DNA of 42,549 nt from Chara braunii (GCA_003427395.1 BFEA01000076.1:1318195-1360743), one strand, 5' to 3'. Numbered from the stretch's first letter, positions 30,440-41,739 are shown. Numbers and translations: made by a program. Notes: generated from the sequence alone by a model not told the origin.

Positions 30440-33092
30440 ATAACGGGATGTACAGCTGGCGCACTCGGCCGGAACGGCGAAGGGTTGGCGTGGGTTACCG
30501 TGTCGTTCCTGAGTTGTCTCTTAAAAGTTGAAAGTCTAAGTCTCTCCTGTGTGACGCGGCCGGGAGGGCCTTCGCTCGCGCGGGGGCAGATGCGCTCGAC
30601 ACCGCTCATAAGGATTTTAGCGGTTGCCAATCTTAGCCTTGGGCCTAATACTATTGGTTATCGTATCAGGCTTCCACCCAACAAATTTGGGATCGAGACC
30701 AACACGGCGACAGGGGAGTGCCGAAGCGTCTTAAAGGAAAACGAGGGGTTGAGGGTCTGGCCAGACTATCCCCCTCGGTTTTTGCCGACGGTCCCAACCG
30801 AGGGTCTGATTGGTGGGACCGAGGAGGTGCCAGAGGTTCCTCCCCCTCCTCCTTTCTTAGTTTTCATAAATTTATTTATTTTATTTTATTTTTATATCTA
30901 ACTTTTTATTTTTCTTTCTGTTTCTTGGAACTCGGTACTGGACCAGCATCGGTGTTGGTGTCACGGTTGGCTGTAGGACCAACAGACCTAGCTCAATTAT
31001 ACCCCTAGACTGTTGAAATACAGACTCGAGTTCGAATTTTCATGGGTAGCAGATGAGTAAAATACCGCAATTTTGAATTACATGGAGCTTATCAACTCAA
31101 CGATGATACTCCAAGGTCGTCGCGCGCTTCCTTGTTGAAAGTGGGGTGCCAGCCGGAGCGGGCTGGGTGGTCGGTGCAGCAATAGGGAGCGAATGCAGTC
31201 CCCGCGAGCTACAACCGAGGACCTTAAGCACACCCCGCTCTTGGCCTGCCGTTAGGAACCGTATGCGTTCTGGATGTTAGCAAAATTCCTCGATACTACC
31301 CACCTCAAAACACAAACTGAGGAAGTCAGCGTGCATTTGAGTTGGTGGGTGTTTAAGCCCAGAGGTAAGTGCACCATCCGCCAACCCCGGTGTGTTGTGT
31401 GAGATTTAGAAGTGGGCATGCCTAGTGGAACTTGTAGGATGGCAAACCATGCCTCAACGAATCAGAGTCAGAGAGTACTCTAGCGGAGGCTTGCAACAAT
31501 ACTGACGTGCAAATCGTTCGCCGCATTTGGATACAGTGGCGAAAGACTAATCGAACCGTCTAGTAGTTGATTCCTTTCAAAATCTTCCTCAAGAGAACTT
31601 GGGTTGTTGATAGTTTATGGCGCGACTGTGGGACCTTGCGCTGCGACGGGAGACTGGCAAAAGAGCACGAAGAAGACGAAGGCAAAAATGGCAAGGAAGA
31701 GGAAGGATAATCCGTCCATTTCTGAATGGATTTTGATGGAGTAAAGGTCGTTTTGGGGGTTTTAGCCCCGAGTGAGTCAAATGGCAGAGCCAAAAGGGGT
31801 GTTGCGTGAGTAGGAATAGAGTTAGAGAGAAAAGTCAGTGCACGGAGGTGTCGTGGAAACTGGATATGGCAGGATTACAAGGCGAAGATCTCACTCAATT
31901 CACAACAGAATCGAGTACGATGAGATCCGACGTAAAGATTTTGGGTTGTGGCGACCCCGACTATGGTGTTAGATTGAGTGTTAGGATAGCAAATTAGGAG
32001 TTAGTTAAAAAAGGGATAGTAGTGGGCATACTACCTTGGTGTTGATGCTTCTATCCGTTATTTGATTGTACCTTCCCGTGTGAAATGGAAGATCCATTCC
32101 CATATTGCACTGGAAATCCCGTTGCTGATCGAGGTGCTCACCTCTGGTCGATATTTTGGGAGTCCGCGCACGAGTGAGAGGAATTTGAGGGAAGAAGAGA
32201 GTGGAAATGAACATGTAGAGGGGGGAGGGATGAGACAAAGAGAGAGAGGAGCCGGCTCACCTGTTTATAGTAAACGATGTCGGAGCAAACACCCTTACGA
32301 GGGTATTTGCCCATGTTTTTACAAGGGACATACTAATGTGATGATTGCTATGACGAAGTCGGTGTTAACCGAGAGATGAAAATAGTATCCTGAAACCACG
32401 CCTTGACAGACTCCTCAATCGATAAGTCTGAGGCGTATGGGGAAAATATTTTCATAAATGGCCCCGATCGTTGTTGCGACATACGGGGGAAAACAATGAA
32501 AGTTAGTAGTCGAATATTGTCAAGTCGTACAAAGTACGACGTTAATAATTCGAGATTAGTCGGAACATATGGCTATAATTAATTTATTGATCGGTTTCAG
32601 CTCACAGACGTCGAGGTCATCGGTATATAGGAAGTCGGCGGTCCACTCCGCTGCAGGCTCGAATCCGGGTTAAAATTAGTGTAGGCCTCGACCATGCGGC
32701 CGGGGCTACCAAAGGAGCGCATTTACTTGCCGTGGCAATGCCGCGACAAACAAATGTGAGTCGACTTTATTCTTAAATAAGACTTGGGTTCGGTATACTA
32801 ACGAGGTTGAGCCTGATCCTCTACATATAGTTGGACTGCTCCTCTTCTTTTCAAAGTTGGAGCTAGCCTAGTAGGTTTAGGTGCGGGTTGACAGGCCGAA
32901 GGTAAAGGGATCAAGTCCATCCTACCTCTGCTCAAGCGCTTTTGGTAGGAGTACGTTGTCGCGCGCGGCGGTCCCACACCCAGACGCAAAGTAATTCTTG
33001 TATCGGACCTCACGGTCGTATCACGCAGGAGTCTTATGTCACCTTAGCAAAACACCACTCCCACTGTGCGCGCGTGCTATACCTCTCACCAG
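30440..33092. other. intergenic between inverted repeats
   Basis: There are no recognisable protein domains. Contents seen are TTTA/ATTTT-rich 30870-30915, a dispersed-repeat trace at 30671-30710 similar to 26343-26380, and a copy related to 25092-25140 at 32289-32331. Short frames at 31560-31793 and 32062-32379 lack motifs. Confidence 0.45.
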
Positions 33093-33279
33093 TCCCTACG
33101 ACAGGTTAGAGATCCCGTGAGGTACAACTTACCTCCACCTGCGGGTGTTATCACCATCCCTTAGGTGGGCGTATCCCTGCTGAGCTACTGACCCACGTGC
33201 GAAGGCTTTTACGTACAATCGCAGAGGTAGGCCAGCTGAGGGTGTTTTTCTCGATCGCAGTAGCATAGGCATACGCGTG
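33093..33279 (-). repeat. dispersed repeat, right inverted copy
   Basis: This is the reverse-complement partner of 30260-30439. On the minus strand it carries GTCAGTAGCTCAGCAGGG, a better A-box match than the left copy. The copies are well diverged, so both are old. Confidence 0.7.
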
Positions 33280-34500
33280 GTAGAACGCCTTAAGACTGAC
33301 CCGTATATCGTGCCCGAGATGCTAACTCCTTTGGACCGACTATCTTATCAAATCGAATTTTTCGGACAGTCTTCCACGCTTAGCTAACTATGATACTATA
33401 AACTATGTTCCTTTGTTGACCATACGAAAATGTCAGAGTCTAAGTCATTTCTGTAATCTTCAACATAAATCATAGACAATAACCTTCCTAACCTTGTTCA
33501 TGGGTATACATATAAGTATATATATAAATAGGGGAGCGAATGAGCGGTAGACCTCACTTTCACAATTGTGGTGCCCCCATGTCCGAATATCCCAGATAAT
33601 CTCAAAGTTCAGAAAGACATTCCACTGCCCAACACCTGTGCAGATGCAAGAAAACACATACACGCATACAAATGCAAAACTCAGAACGCGCTACAAGCGT
33701 CAACCTTTAACCCATTCATAGCAAGTCCCTTGCTCCCCAAAACCTTGAAAACAACACTCCTTTCTACTCCTAACTCCTATTACCCAACCCTTCACCTTTT
33801 CAAAGATCTTCGAGAGATGATTTTGACAATTCAGGCTAAGATACAGGGGAAGATTTGTCCGTTTTCCTTTCAAGTTTTGTCTTAGGCATGGGTATCAAGC
33901 CATGTGGAAGTTGAGTCGGAGTTCTACCGACCTTTTATCCAATAACAACAGAATTGCAGTTCCTTACGGTTCTCGTCCGTAATTCTCTCCAAGAGTGATG
34001 AAACCTGTAGACACAGCACAGTCCGAAAGAAACTTAACATCTTCTCTCTTATGCTGGGGTCTAGAAGATCTCTTCTAGACTTGTGATCTAGAGATCGACG
34101 CTTACCGGTGACCCACTGTCTAGCCTCTATCCTTATCTAACTACCAGACCGTTATCCTAGTGGTTTTGCGAAATGAACAAAGTTCGTTCCCAGCTCATTC
34201 AGCCCAGTGATCCTACATAGGTCTCCTTTTTAAGTTTGTTTACCAAAATCTCATTCTTGGTTCTTTTCTTAGCAAGCACAAACAATATCGTCAAATCGTC
34301 TTAGAGAGAAGTCACATGATAGAAATCAAATTAGAGCACCGAGATAAAGCGATAAGTCTCTCAGGGGAAAGATCTCACTACCCTTTCCTTAATAGAATCT
34401 GAAGCATTCTGTTAGTAACTGATTGACCCAATTTTATTGAGAAGGTTAGTAGTAATATGGTAGATCGCTCAAGATCTATTCATCTGTTATTGGCATTTGT
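33280..34500. other. intergenic, no gene recognised
   Basis: An AT-rich TATATATAAATAGGGG lies at about 33517-33532 and could act as a TATA box, but the frame after it (33568-33885) has no recognisable domain. A palindrome with arms TCTAGAAG/CTTCTAGA lies at about 34060-34079. Nothing else stands out. Confidence 0.4.
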
Positions 34501-34502
34501 TC

Positions 34503-35118
34503 GTGATAGGGCAGACCTCGAGGGCCTTGCTTCTCCTATTCACTCTCCCGCATTAGATCAAGGCCAGATGGTAATAAGGCGGACTTCTCGGAGCCTCGGT
34601 CCTCTTACTACCACTTCCTTCATCCATGCGGTTGGGCAATAGGGCAGGCATCTCGGTACCTTGCTCCTCCTTCTGATGTTTCGTATTGAAGCGCTGTTGG
34701 CAGGTAATAAGGCGGGCTTCTCGGAGCCTTGCTACTCTTATTACACCTACTCGTGCCGTTATCGTGATAAGTCAGGCTTTTCGGAGCCTCGTCACTCTTA
34801 TCACATCGTTAGTGACATTATTGCGATAAGGTAGGATTATCGGAGCCTTGCTACTCTTATCACACCGTCTGAGCCATCATCGTGATAATGCAGGCTTCTC
34901 GGAGCCTTGCTACTCTTATCACACACTTGCACTGACGCACGGTTGGTCGGTAATAAGGCAGGCTTCTCGGAGCCTTGCTACTCTTATCACACACTTGCAC
35001 TAACGCACGGTTGGTTGGTAATAAGGCAGGCTTCTCGGAGCGTTGCTACTCTTATCACCGTCCATGTCACTTAGGCAATAGGGTAGGCCTCTCGGGGCCT
35101 TGCTCCTCCTATCACCCC
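34503..35118 (+). repeat. ten-unit array of hairpin-forming repeats
   Basis: Ten units start near 34503, 34570, 34635, 34703, 34763, 34822, 34881, 34948, 35018 and 35074, spaced 56-70 bp. The core is GTGATAAGGCAGGCTTCTCG followed by GAGCCTTGCTACTCTTATCAC. Each core can fold with an outer stem GTGATAAG/CTTATCAC and an inner stem AGGCT/AGCCT. The spacers between cores are variable. Core positions vary in pairs in some units (GTAATAAG with CTTATTAC in the fourth), which suggests the stem matters. The function is unknown. Confidence 0.85.
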
Positions 35119-35119
35119 C

Positions 35120-36040
35120 TTGCACGTTTACCCGGTGACTCGGTTGTTGCTTTTGACGCCACCTGAGTCTTGGATCATTCGGAAGTCTTTAAGACTATGC
35201 AGGTAGGTCATACAAGACTTGTACCTCATGTCTTAAACTCGTCCGCCTGATCCCTGACTGTGTTAGCTTTAGATCTTGAAAGGATGTAGTCTTTGAAACA
35301 TTGTAAGACAAGAGTAAGTTAATACAGTTCATCATTGCGATGTCTGATCATAGCATCTCAATCCACTGAGAAACCCCATCTTTGTCAATGTCAGGTGGTC
35401 TATTAAGCAAGGGAAGACTGCACGGAGTCGATCCCATTGCGGCTACACCCCCAGAGAAAACACTCACACAGCGAGACAATTGCTCGGAACTTCTCGTTCT
35501 CGCTATGTCTTCTAGAAACAATTGGTCATGCCCAATCAGATCCATTTCACACAATCAGCCTTCTTCGTGCTTTGTTTTTTTTTATAAGGACACTTTCTCC
35601 TTTCCCCTCGGCTTGAGTTTGGTCCTGAAGAAATCCTGACTCAAAGTACTCTTTTTATTATTACAAACACAAACAATTATCTGAAGGTTATATATTTAGG
35701 GTTTTAGGGATTAGGGTTTAGGCCGAGGCACGTACCTCATTGTTCCCTGCCTCCAAAGTTCCTCTTGAACTCCGGAAGAGCTCCCGCAATCACCCTGTCA
35801 CTGATCATATATAACCCATGCAATCGATTGCTTGCCCTTAGAGTTAGTTGAGGCCAGGAGTAACTCAATGGGAGTGATGCCACCAAACAATTTAAAGTCG
35901 AGGAGGTGGGCATCTGAGAGGACCAAACAAGGATAAGTATGGAGGAGGATGGAGGAGGTAGGCACCATCACAAAGAGATAGTGTCATCCCCCTCTCCAAT
36001 GGTCATACTTTCTCCTCATCTCTGGCCTCGTATGATGTTT
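35120..36040. other. intergenic with telomere-like words
   Basis: TTTAGGGTTTTAGGGATTAG and a following AGGGTTTAGG lie at 35695-35724. No gene is visible; the frame at 35382-35639 has no known motif. Confidence 0.45.
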
Positions 36041-36230
36041 AATGATAGCAATAGTAACTAACAGAAGTAACAATAATGATAAGCAAATGATAATGATATT
36101 CATTGATAACAACAAAAATAATAAAATAATAAAAACAATAGTAATAGTAATAATAACAATAATAATAATAATGGCACCAATAATAGCAATAATAATAATA
36201 ATAATATTGATAATAACATGTCAAGCTGAT
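36041..36230 (+). repeat. AAT-rich trinucleotide tract
   Basis: Imperfect AAT/AAC/AGT units, purest at 36120-36215. Tyr-, Leu- or Ile-rich translations through it are artefacts. Confidence 0.85.
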
Positions 36231-36740
36231 TAAAGAAAGAAGATGCCCCCTTGTTGATGCCCAATTTTGACAGATTGTTCCCCAAGGTTATGCCAATCTC
36301 GCCACACAGCCCTCGACACAACAATCCGCTCGCGGTCACGGATTGGGCAATCTGGCACCAGATCTCGTTCAGCACACGTTTAGCGCCTATACGAACTCAA
36401 AGATAACGGGCCAGGAACACAACTAAGGTTCAGGCTTGTCTGAATGGCTATAGCACAGATGCGCATGATAACAACTCTCATCTAACCCTCTTCACACACA
36501 CATACTCTGGACCTCCCTGGATGTCTCGCACACACTACACTCACACTCCGCATACACATGTACTAACACCTATGTATCTCAGTTTTTCTGCCCGGCCCAC
36601 AGGCAAGGTAAATGAATGAAAGTATGCGGCCTCTCTACTAAGCTTTGGACCTTCATAGGTCTGCTTTTGAACACCAAGTCCAAAGTGTGCACACACTTGC
36701 TGATCTGCTAGCCTGTTCTTAGCGCTTTATGCATGCATGT
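36231..36740. other. intergenic, no gene recognised
   Basis: Contains CA-rich words (CACACACA near 36495). No coding signal was found. Confidence 0.4.
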
Positions 36741-36744
36741 CGGC

Positions 36745-36983
36745 TGATCGGCATGTCTTTCTTTAAGACTGTGCGTGTTCATACTTGCTGCTCTGCGCAT
36801 CTGTCTTTAAGACTGTGTAGATGTATGCTCGTTGTTCTGCATGCTTGTTGTCAGGATTATATGTATGCAAACACGCTGTCCTGCATGCCTGTTGTCAGGA
36901 CTGTATGTATGCAAGCACGTTGTCCTGCATGCCTGTTGTCAGGACTGTGTGTATGCAAGCATGTTGTTCTGCATGCCTGTCCG
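36745..36983 (+). repeat. 44 bp minisatellite
   Basis: Well-kept units begin near 36834, 36877 and 36921, with a partial one at 36965. They share TGTCCTGCATGCCTGTTGTC and ATGTATGCAAGCACGT. Older units (CTTTAAGACTGTG words) lie at 36765-36833. The unit length is not a multiple of three, so the Cys-rich frames shift from unit to unit and are not genes. Confidence 0.8.
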
Positions 36984-37140
36984 CAGTCGCCCCCTTCCTC
37001 TTCTCCTTCTTCTCTTGTTCCTTTTCTGCTCACTGCCTCTTCTGCTCCTTTTCTTAGCCACGTTATTCTTACCTCCTGCAGGCTCCAACCCTGTGCCTCT
37101 TGCGGCTATGAATAATACTAAGTAGTATTATCTAATAGTA
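36984..37140. other. C/T-rich intergenic stretch
   Basis: CTTCTC-rich from 37000 to 37060. No gene. Confidence 0.4.
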
Positions 37141-37143
37141 TAT

Positions 37144-37207
37144 GTTAATAATAATAATAGTAATAATAATAGTAATAATAATAATAATAATAATAATAGT
37201 AATAATA

Positions 37208-37256
<49 letters not shown>

Positions 37257-37260
37257 TAAT
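37144..37260 (+). repeat. (AAT)n microsatellite with AGT interruptions
   Basis: More than 30 near-perfect AAT units with regular AGT interruptions. It is the second AAT locus within about 1.1 kb. Confidence 0.95.
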
Positions 37261-38350
37261 TCAAGTAATAATTCAAGTAACATTAATAATGATGAGCAAA
37301 TGCGAAATGCCAGGTCCCAGATTACAAAGTTATAGCCAAGAAGTCTAATATTGTTCAGAAAGCAGGATTGTACTGATGTATCATCAAAAGGAGACAAATT
37401 TACTGAATCCGGGAGTCAAATGAGCGTACTTTCGTTATTACCAACCGACATATCCAGTGCCCTGCCTCCTACTTGGCGCTCAGCGCCTAGCCTACTATCC
37501 CGCTGCTACATCAAGCCAACAATTGGCAATGCAACTGTCAACGTCAGCAGCAGAACCGAAGTACCTAAAAATGCGAATTTACGCAGACCACCGCTAATAC
37601 CTGGTACGAGCTCCCTCATCACCTTCATCACCTTTCCCACTCTCTGTGTTCGTCTTTCCGTCCGTTGTCAGTCTGTTTCCTGTTTTCGTCAGTTTCTGCA
37701 TGTCTCCTTCTTTCTGTCTTATTTTGTGTACGTAGGTATCTCCCTCCATGTCTGCTACTGGGTCTGTGCGCGTGGCACTGTGCCTGCGCGTACGTTACTG
37801 TGAATCTGCGTCACTCCTGTATGTGTCATCGTGTCTATGTCACTGTGTGAATGTGTTTGCATGTCTCAGTACATGTGTCATTGTGTGTCCGAGTGTCGTT
37901 GTGTGCCCGCGTAACATTGTGCACTTTGTTCGTGTGTCATAGTGTGATTGTCATTGCGTTGTCGGGACTGGTGAGTCCCGAATGACTTTCCGTCACTTGA
38001 GAGACTGTATATGGGTAATTTGTGCATGGCAGAGAAAACCGGAGGCAATAAGGATGGAAGGATCAAGGCTTAGGCATAGGCGCTAGGAACGTAGAAGCTG
38101 CCCAAGGTCATCAAGACCAATGGACTAAGAAGAAAATTGACAGAACGGGGAGAAGCAGAGGACCGCAAGAAAGTGGCAAAGGCGAACCTTCCCCCGAAAC
38201 GGAGAAGGACTCCTGAAAAAAAGCAATGACGAAGGATGTGCTGGTGCAAGGAAGGAATAGGACGTAAGGCGCCGACACAAGGGAAACGTTGTCGGGCTAG
38301 GCAGGCCACTAGGGAGTAGCGGCAAGAGGACCGAGAGGGCCACAAGCTAA
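37261..38350. other. intergenic; GTGT-rich 37750-37950
   Basis: The frame at 37351-37803 (150 codons) starts with ordinary composition but shows no domain and ends in a Cys-rich stretch made by TGTGTC-like words. I do not call it a gene. Confidence 0.4.
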
Positions 38351-38354
38351 GTAG

Positions 38355-38740
38355 GGACCTGCGTAAGACCGAAAAAAGATATGGTAACGGTGGGACAAAG
38401 TGTCGGGAACCACGTGAGACCAAAAGAAGAAGTGGTACCGGCGGGACAGAATGCCAGGAACCACGTGAGACCAAAAAAAGAAGTGGTACGGGCGGGACAG
38501 AATGTCGGGGACCACGTGAGATCAAAAGAAGATGTGGTACCAACGGGACAAGTGTCGGGGACCGCACGGGACTAGACAAAAAATGCGGCACCCATGGAAC
38601 AAGTGTCGGGGACCGCACGGGACTAGACAAAAAATGCGGCACTAATGGGACAAGTGTCGGGGACCATGAGGGGCTAAGTAAAAAAATAAGTAGGGTACTA
38701 GCACGGGACAAGTGTCGGGAACTAGTGTTGGGGACTAGTG
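38355..38740 (+). repeat. 51 bp minisatellite, about seven units
   Basis: GGGAACCACGTGAGACCAAA-like starts recur at about 38406, 38457, 38508, 38559, 38608 and 38659. Units share GGGACAAGTGTCGGG. Two subtypes exist: CACGTGAG and CGCACGGG. Because 51 is 17 codons, one minus-strand frame stays open as a Ser/Pro/Leu/Val-rich repeat of up to 313 codons, which I regard as a by-product. Confidence 0.85.
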
Positions 38741-41690
38741 CGGGGCAAGTGGCCGGGACCTGTGGCGACCCAAGGGAAAATTGCGGCAAGGTGAGTAGTG
38801 TAAAAAAATAAAAACAAGTTGCGCCGTCAAGATCGGAGATCTTGTCGACCAAATTTATTAGCACCACTAGTGCAAGCACTAGTAAGAGCAAGTGGGAGGG
38901 CAGAAAGGAAAATAAAAAAGTAAAGAAACAAGTAGTGGGAGGCATGAGAGCAATCCGAAAAATCTCGGATTGGCCTCCCCCAAAAAAATAAGGGTCAAAG
39001 AGAGCCAACACGAGAAAAATAGGCTCCTAGAAAAAAATTGGTGCAAGAGGGCCTACCGTTTGGGATAGGGGAGGACTGACGGTGGCTCCCAAGGGCATGG
39101 AAGGGCCACAACTGCAGTCCGAAAAATAACGGACTAGCCCTTGGGCATAGGAAGGGCCAAAACTAAGAGGGTGAGGCAAGGAAAGGGTCTTAACGGCTAG
39201 TTGACACTTGACATGCAAAGAGAAAAAGAAAAAGAAAAAAAAAATGAGGGAGAATGAGACAAGGAGGGTGAGAGGGAGTGAGTGAGTTGGCCGTTTGTAG
39301 GGACTGCCAAGTCCCAACTGTCCAAGAAAGGAGGAAAAAGAAAAAGAAAAGAAAAGAAAATTGAGAAAAGGGCCTTAACGGCTAGTTGACACTTGGCATG
39401 CACAAAGAAAAATAAAAGAAAAAGAAAATGGGTGTGAGGGAGGATGAGTGAGTTGGCCGTCAGTTGGGACTGCAGCAAGTAGACACTTCCAAGTCCCAAC
39501 TGTCCACAAGTGGAGGGGAAAGAAAAGAAAAAAAAAAGTAAAAGGGGAAAAGTCAAAAGGACACTAACGGACAAAAACGGCCACCTAGGGGAAGGATTTT
39601 GGACCAGATTCACTTGGGCAATGTGGCGGTTACAAAGGACCATGTTTATCTTTGATTTATGCTGAGAAAATTAAAAGAAAACAAGACCCCATGCAACCGA
39701 AAAACAACGGATTGCATGGGGGAGGCCAAAGTCAAGTTTCAAGTGCACCGGGAGCCAGAATTGAGGCCGGATGCACTTGGGAATTGACCGCCTGATTTTC
39801 TTTTACTAGGGGGCTAGTTGAAGGGGTACTAGGATAATAAAAACGGTCCCTACTGCAGTCCGAGTTACAACGGACTGCATGAGAAGGGGTAAACTCTTGT
39901 TTTGGGGGCTCCGGGACTCAAAAGTGAGCCCGGAGGCCTAAGGAAAACTAACGTTTTATTTTCCTTGGGCTTGGGGCATGACATGGGGCTATAGGACTAG
40001 CAAAATGGTGGGGGTTACAGTCCGAGAAATAACGGACTGCATGGGAATGCTCGGACCTAGGGGAAATAGGCCGCGGCACGCCGGAAACGTTAGAAAATGG
40101 CGCTGCGGGTCTAAGGGAAAAGTGACGGCAAAACGACAACGGCACGGCGGGGGCCCCGCGGCCGGAAAAACATTGACGGCACAAGGGACGCATAAAGAAA
40201 ATAATAAAACGGGATTGTCGGGGACTTCGGAAGTCCCAAATAAAAATTGGACGTCAACCGGGATGACGCCGGGGGCCAAAGGGGGCCAAATAAAAATTGT
40301 TGAAAATTGAGCCTTGTTGACGGTACCGCCGACAGAACGGTAAATTGGGACTAGCGTGGAAAGCGGCGGGGACTTGAGGTGTTCCAAAGAGGAGACCACG
40401 AGAAAAAATGTGGAGTGGCCGAAGAAAAATAAACGGCGCCGTCGAGTTCAAGGATCTCGACGGCAAAAGTTACGGGCAACACTAGTGCAAACACCAGTGG
40501 GGCTCAAACAGGCGAAAACGGGAGTAAGGAGCGATAAAAAAAATAATAAGGAGAGGGTCGCCCAGCAGTCCAGGGTATTTCGGTCTAGCTAGGTAGAAGA
40601 AGACAAGAGTCCAAGGGGCTCCAAGCAAAGAACAGGCTAGCCAAGAAAAACGAAGCCAAGGGGGCTCAAAATGGAGGCTAACGAGAGTAGAATGAGCCCC
40701 CTAGGGGCATGGGCATGCCAACCTTGTAAGCCGGGGTGTAACGGCCAACAGCCGGCCATGAACCTGACCACAATCAAGGTCCTAGGGCCTAGAAAGGAGA
40801 TGCACAACAAATTGACACATGTCACCAAGAAAATAAAAGAAAAAGAAAAGAGAATGGGGAGAAAAATTAGGAAAAATGAGGGAAAATGGGAGAAATGGGT
40901 GAAGGAGAGTGTGTCGGCCCATTGGGATGGCAGCAGTAGGGACTGCCAGGTCCCAATGATGACCTCAATGCTCCTAGATTCAAGGACTGCAAGCCGGATT
41001 GCTAAGATATGACCCTTGGGGCCATATCTCAACAATATCTGAATTTAAAAAGGCAAAATTAAAAGAAAATGTAAAGGGTGAAATTCCGATATTCTTTTGG
41101 ACCATGAATCTGGAATCAGATCTCATGGTGGAGAGAAAACAGCCATTTTTTGTGGGCCAGCAAAAAACGGCTAGATCCGGAATGAGGTGGCAGCCAAAAA
41201 GAAAAATAAAACAAAAAGGAGAAAAAGACAAAACAGTGCATTTGACCCGAAAAAGAGCCAGATGCACCAAAAATTGAAAAACTGGACCTAGGGGCTCAAA
41301 TTTGAAGCATGGGCTACCATGGGGTAGCTCGGAATAATCCTGGCCCTGGATCTCAGTCAGAACCAAGGCTGAAAATGTAGCGCCACATTGAAAAATGGTC
41401 CGGCCTACCCAAGGTAGGCCAAACTCATAAAATTGCTGAAAAAATGACCCTTGTTGGTTTTTTTCTCTAATTGGGGTTGCAGTTTCTTGGCCTAGGCCCT
41501 AGAAACAGCATTTTGGAAAAGGGGTAGATGCCTTGAGAGACCAAGAGGCAGTCCGAGTTGGTACCAACCACTCGGACTGCATGTACCTGGCCGAAAAGAG
41601 GTCCAGGTACCCCCGGAGAGGCCTAGAGGTGACTTTTGGCCAAGGGGTACCTCGGTTCACCTTAGGGATACTTGGGAGGGCCCAAGGGCC
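38741..41690. repeat. hairpin-rich, A/G-rich repeat region
   Basis: The region is dense in AAAGAAAAAG-type tracts and short inverted repeats of the type GCAGTCCGA...ACGGACTGC at 38950, 39112, 39690, 39852, 40018 and 41548. A segment of about 150 bp (39188-39335) is duplicated at 39368-39515, sharing TTAACGGCTAGTTGACACTT and CAAGTCCCAACTGTCCA, and a third relative lies at 40805-40960. No protein domains are visible. The pattern is like a long LTR or a non-autonomous element, but ends were not found. Confidence 0.5.
41548..41610 (+). repeat. two consecutive perfect hairpins
   Basis: GCAGTCCGAG (41548-41557) pairs with 41571-41580, and the enclosed TTGGTACCAA is itself a palindrome. GTACCTGG (41583-41590) then pairs with CCAGGTAC (41603-41610). 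Confidence 0.85.
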
Positions 41691-41691
41691 A

Positions 41692-41738
41692 GGCGGACTG
41701 TTGTTCCCAACCTATATAAGTTGGGGCTTCAGTCCGCC
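41692..41738 (+). promoter_or_regulatory. TATA box at the apex of a hairpin
   Basis: GGCGGACT (41692-41699) pairs with AGTCCGCC (41731-41738), and CCCAAC (41706-41711) pairs with GTTGGG (41720-41725). The loop holds TATATAA (41713-41719). A core promoter of an LTR-like or other unit is likely. What it drives is not clear: downstream frames such as 41827-42036 show no domain. Confidence 0.5.
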
Positions 41739-41739
41739 A

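Noticed and set aside
30485-30901. 138-codon plus-strand frame
   Set aside because: It has no recognisable domain, spans a dispersed-repeat trace and ends in a low-complexity Phe-rich stretch.
33568-33885. 105-codon plus-strand frame after a TATA-like site
   Set aside because: The composition is ordinary but no motif, splice structure or repeat copy supports it.
34503-35118. CRISPR-like array
   Set aside because: Units are palindromic and imperfect, spacers are short and variable in length, there are no cas genes, and the genome is eukaryotic.
36039-37397. Tyr-, Leu- and Ile-rich membrane-like proteins
   Set aside because: They are translations of AAT microsatellites.
38070-39011. 313-codon minus-strand gene
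   Set aside because: The frame is kept open by a 51 bp repeat and is low complexity; no homologous domain or start context is visible.
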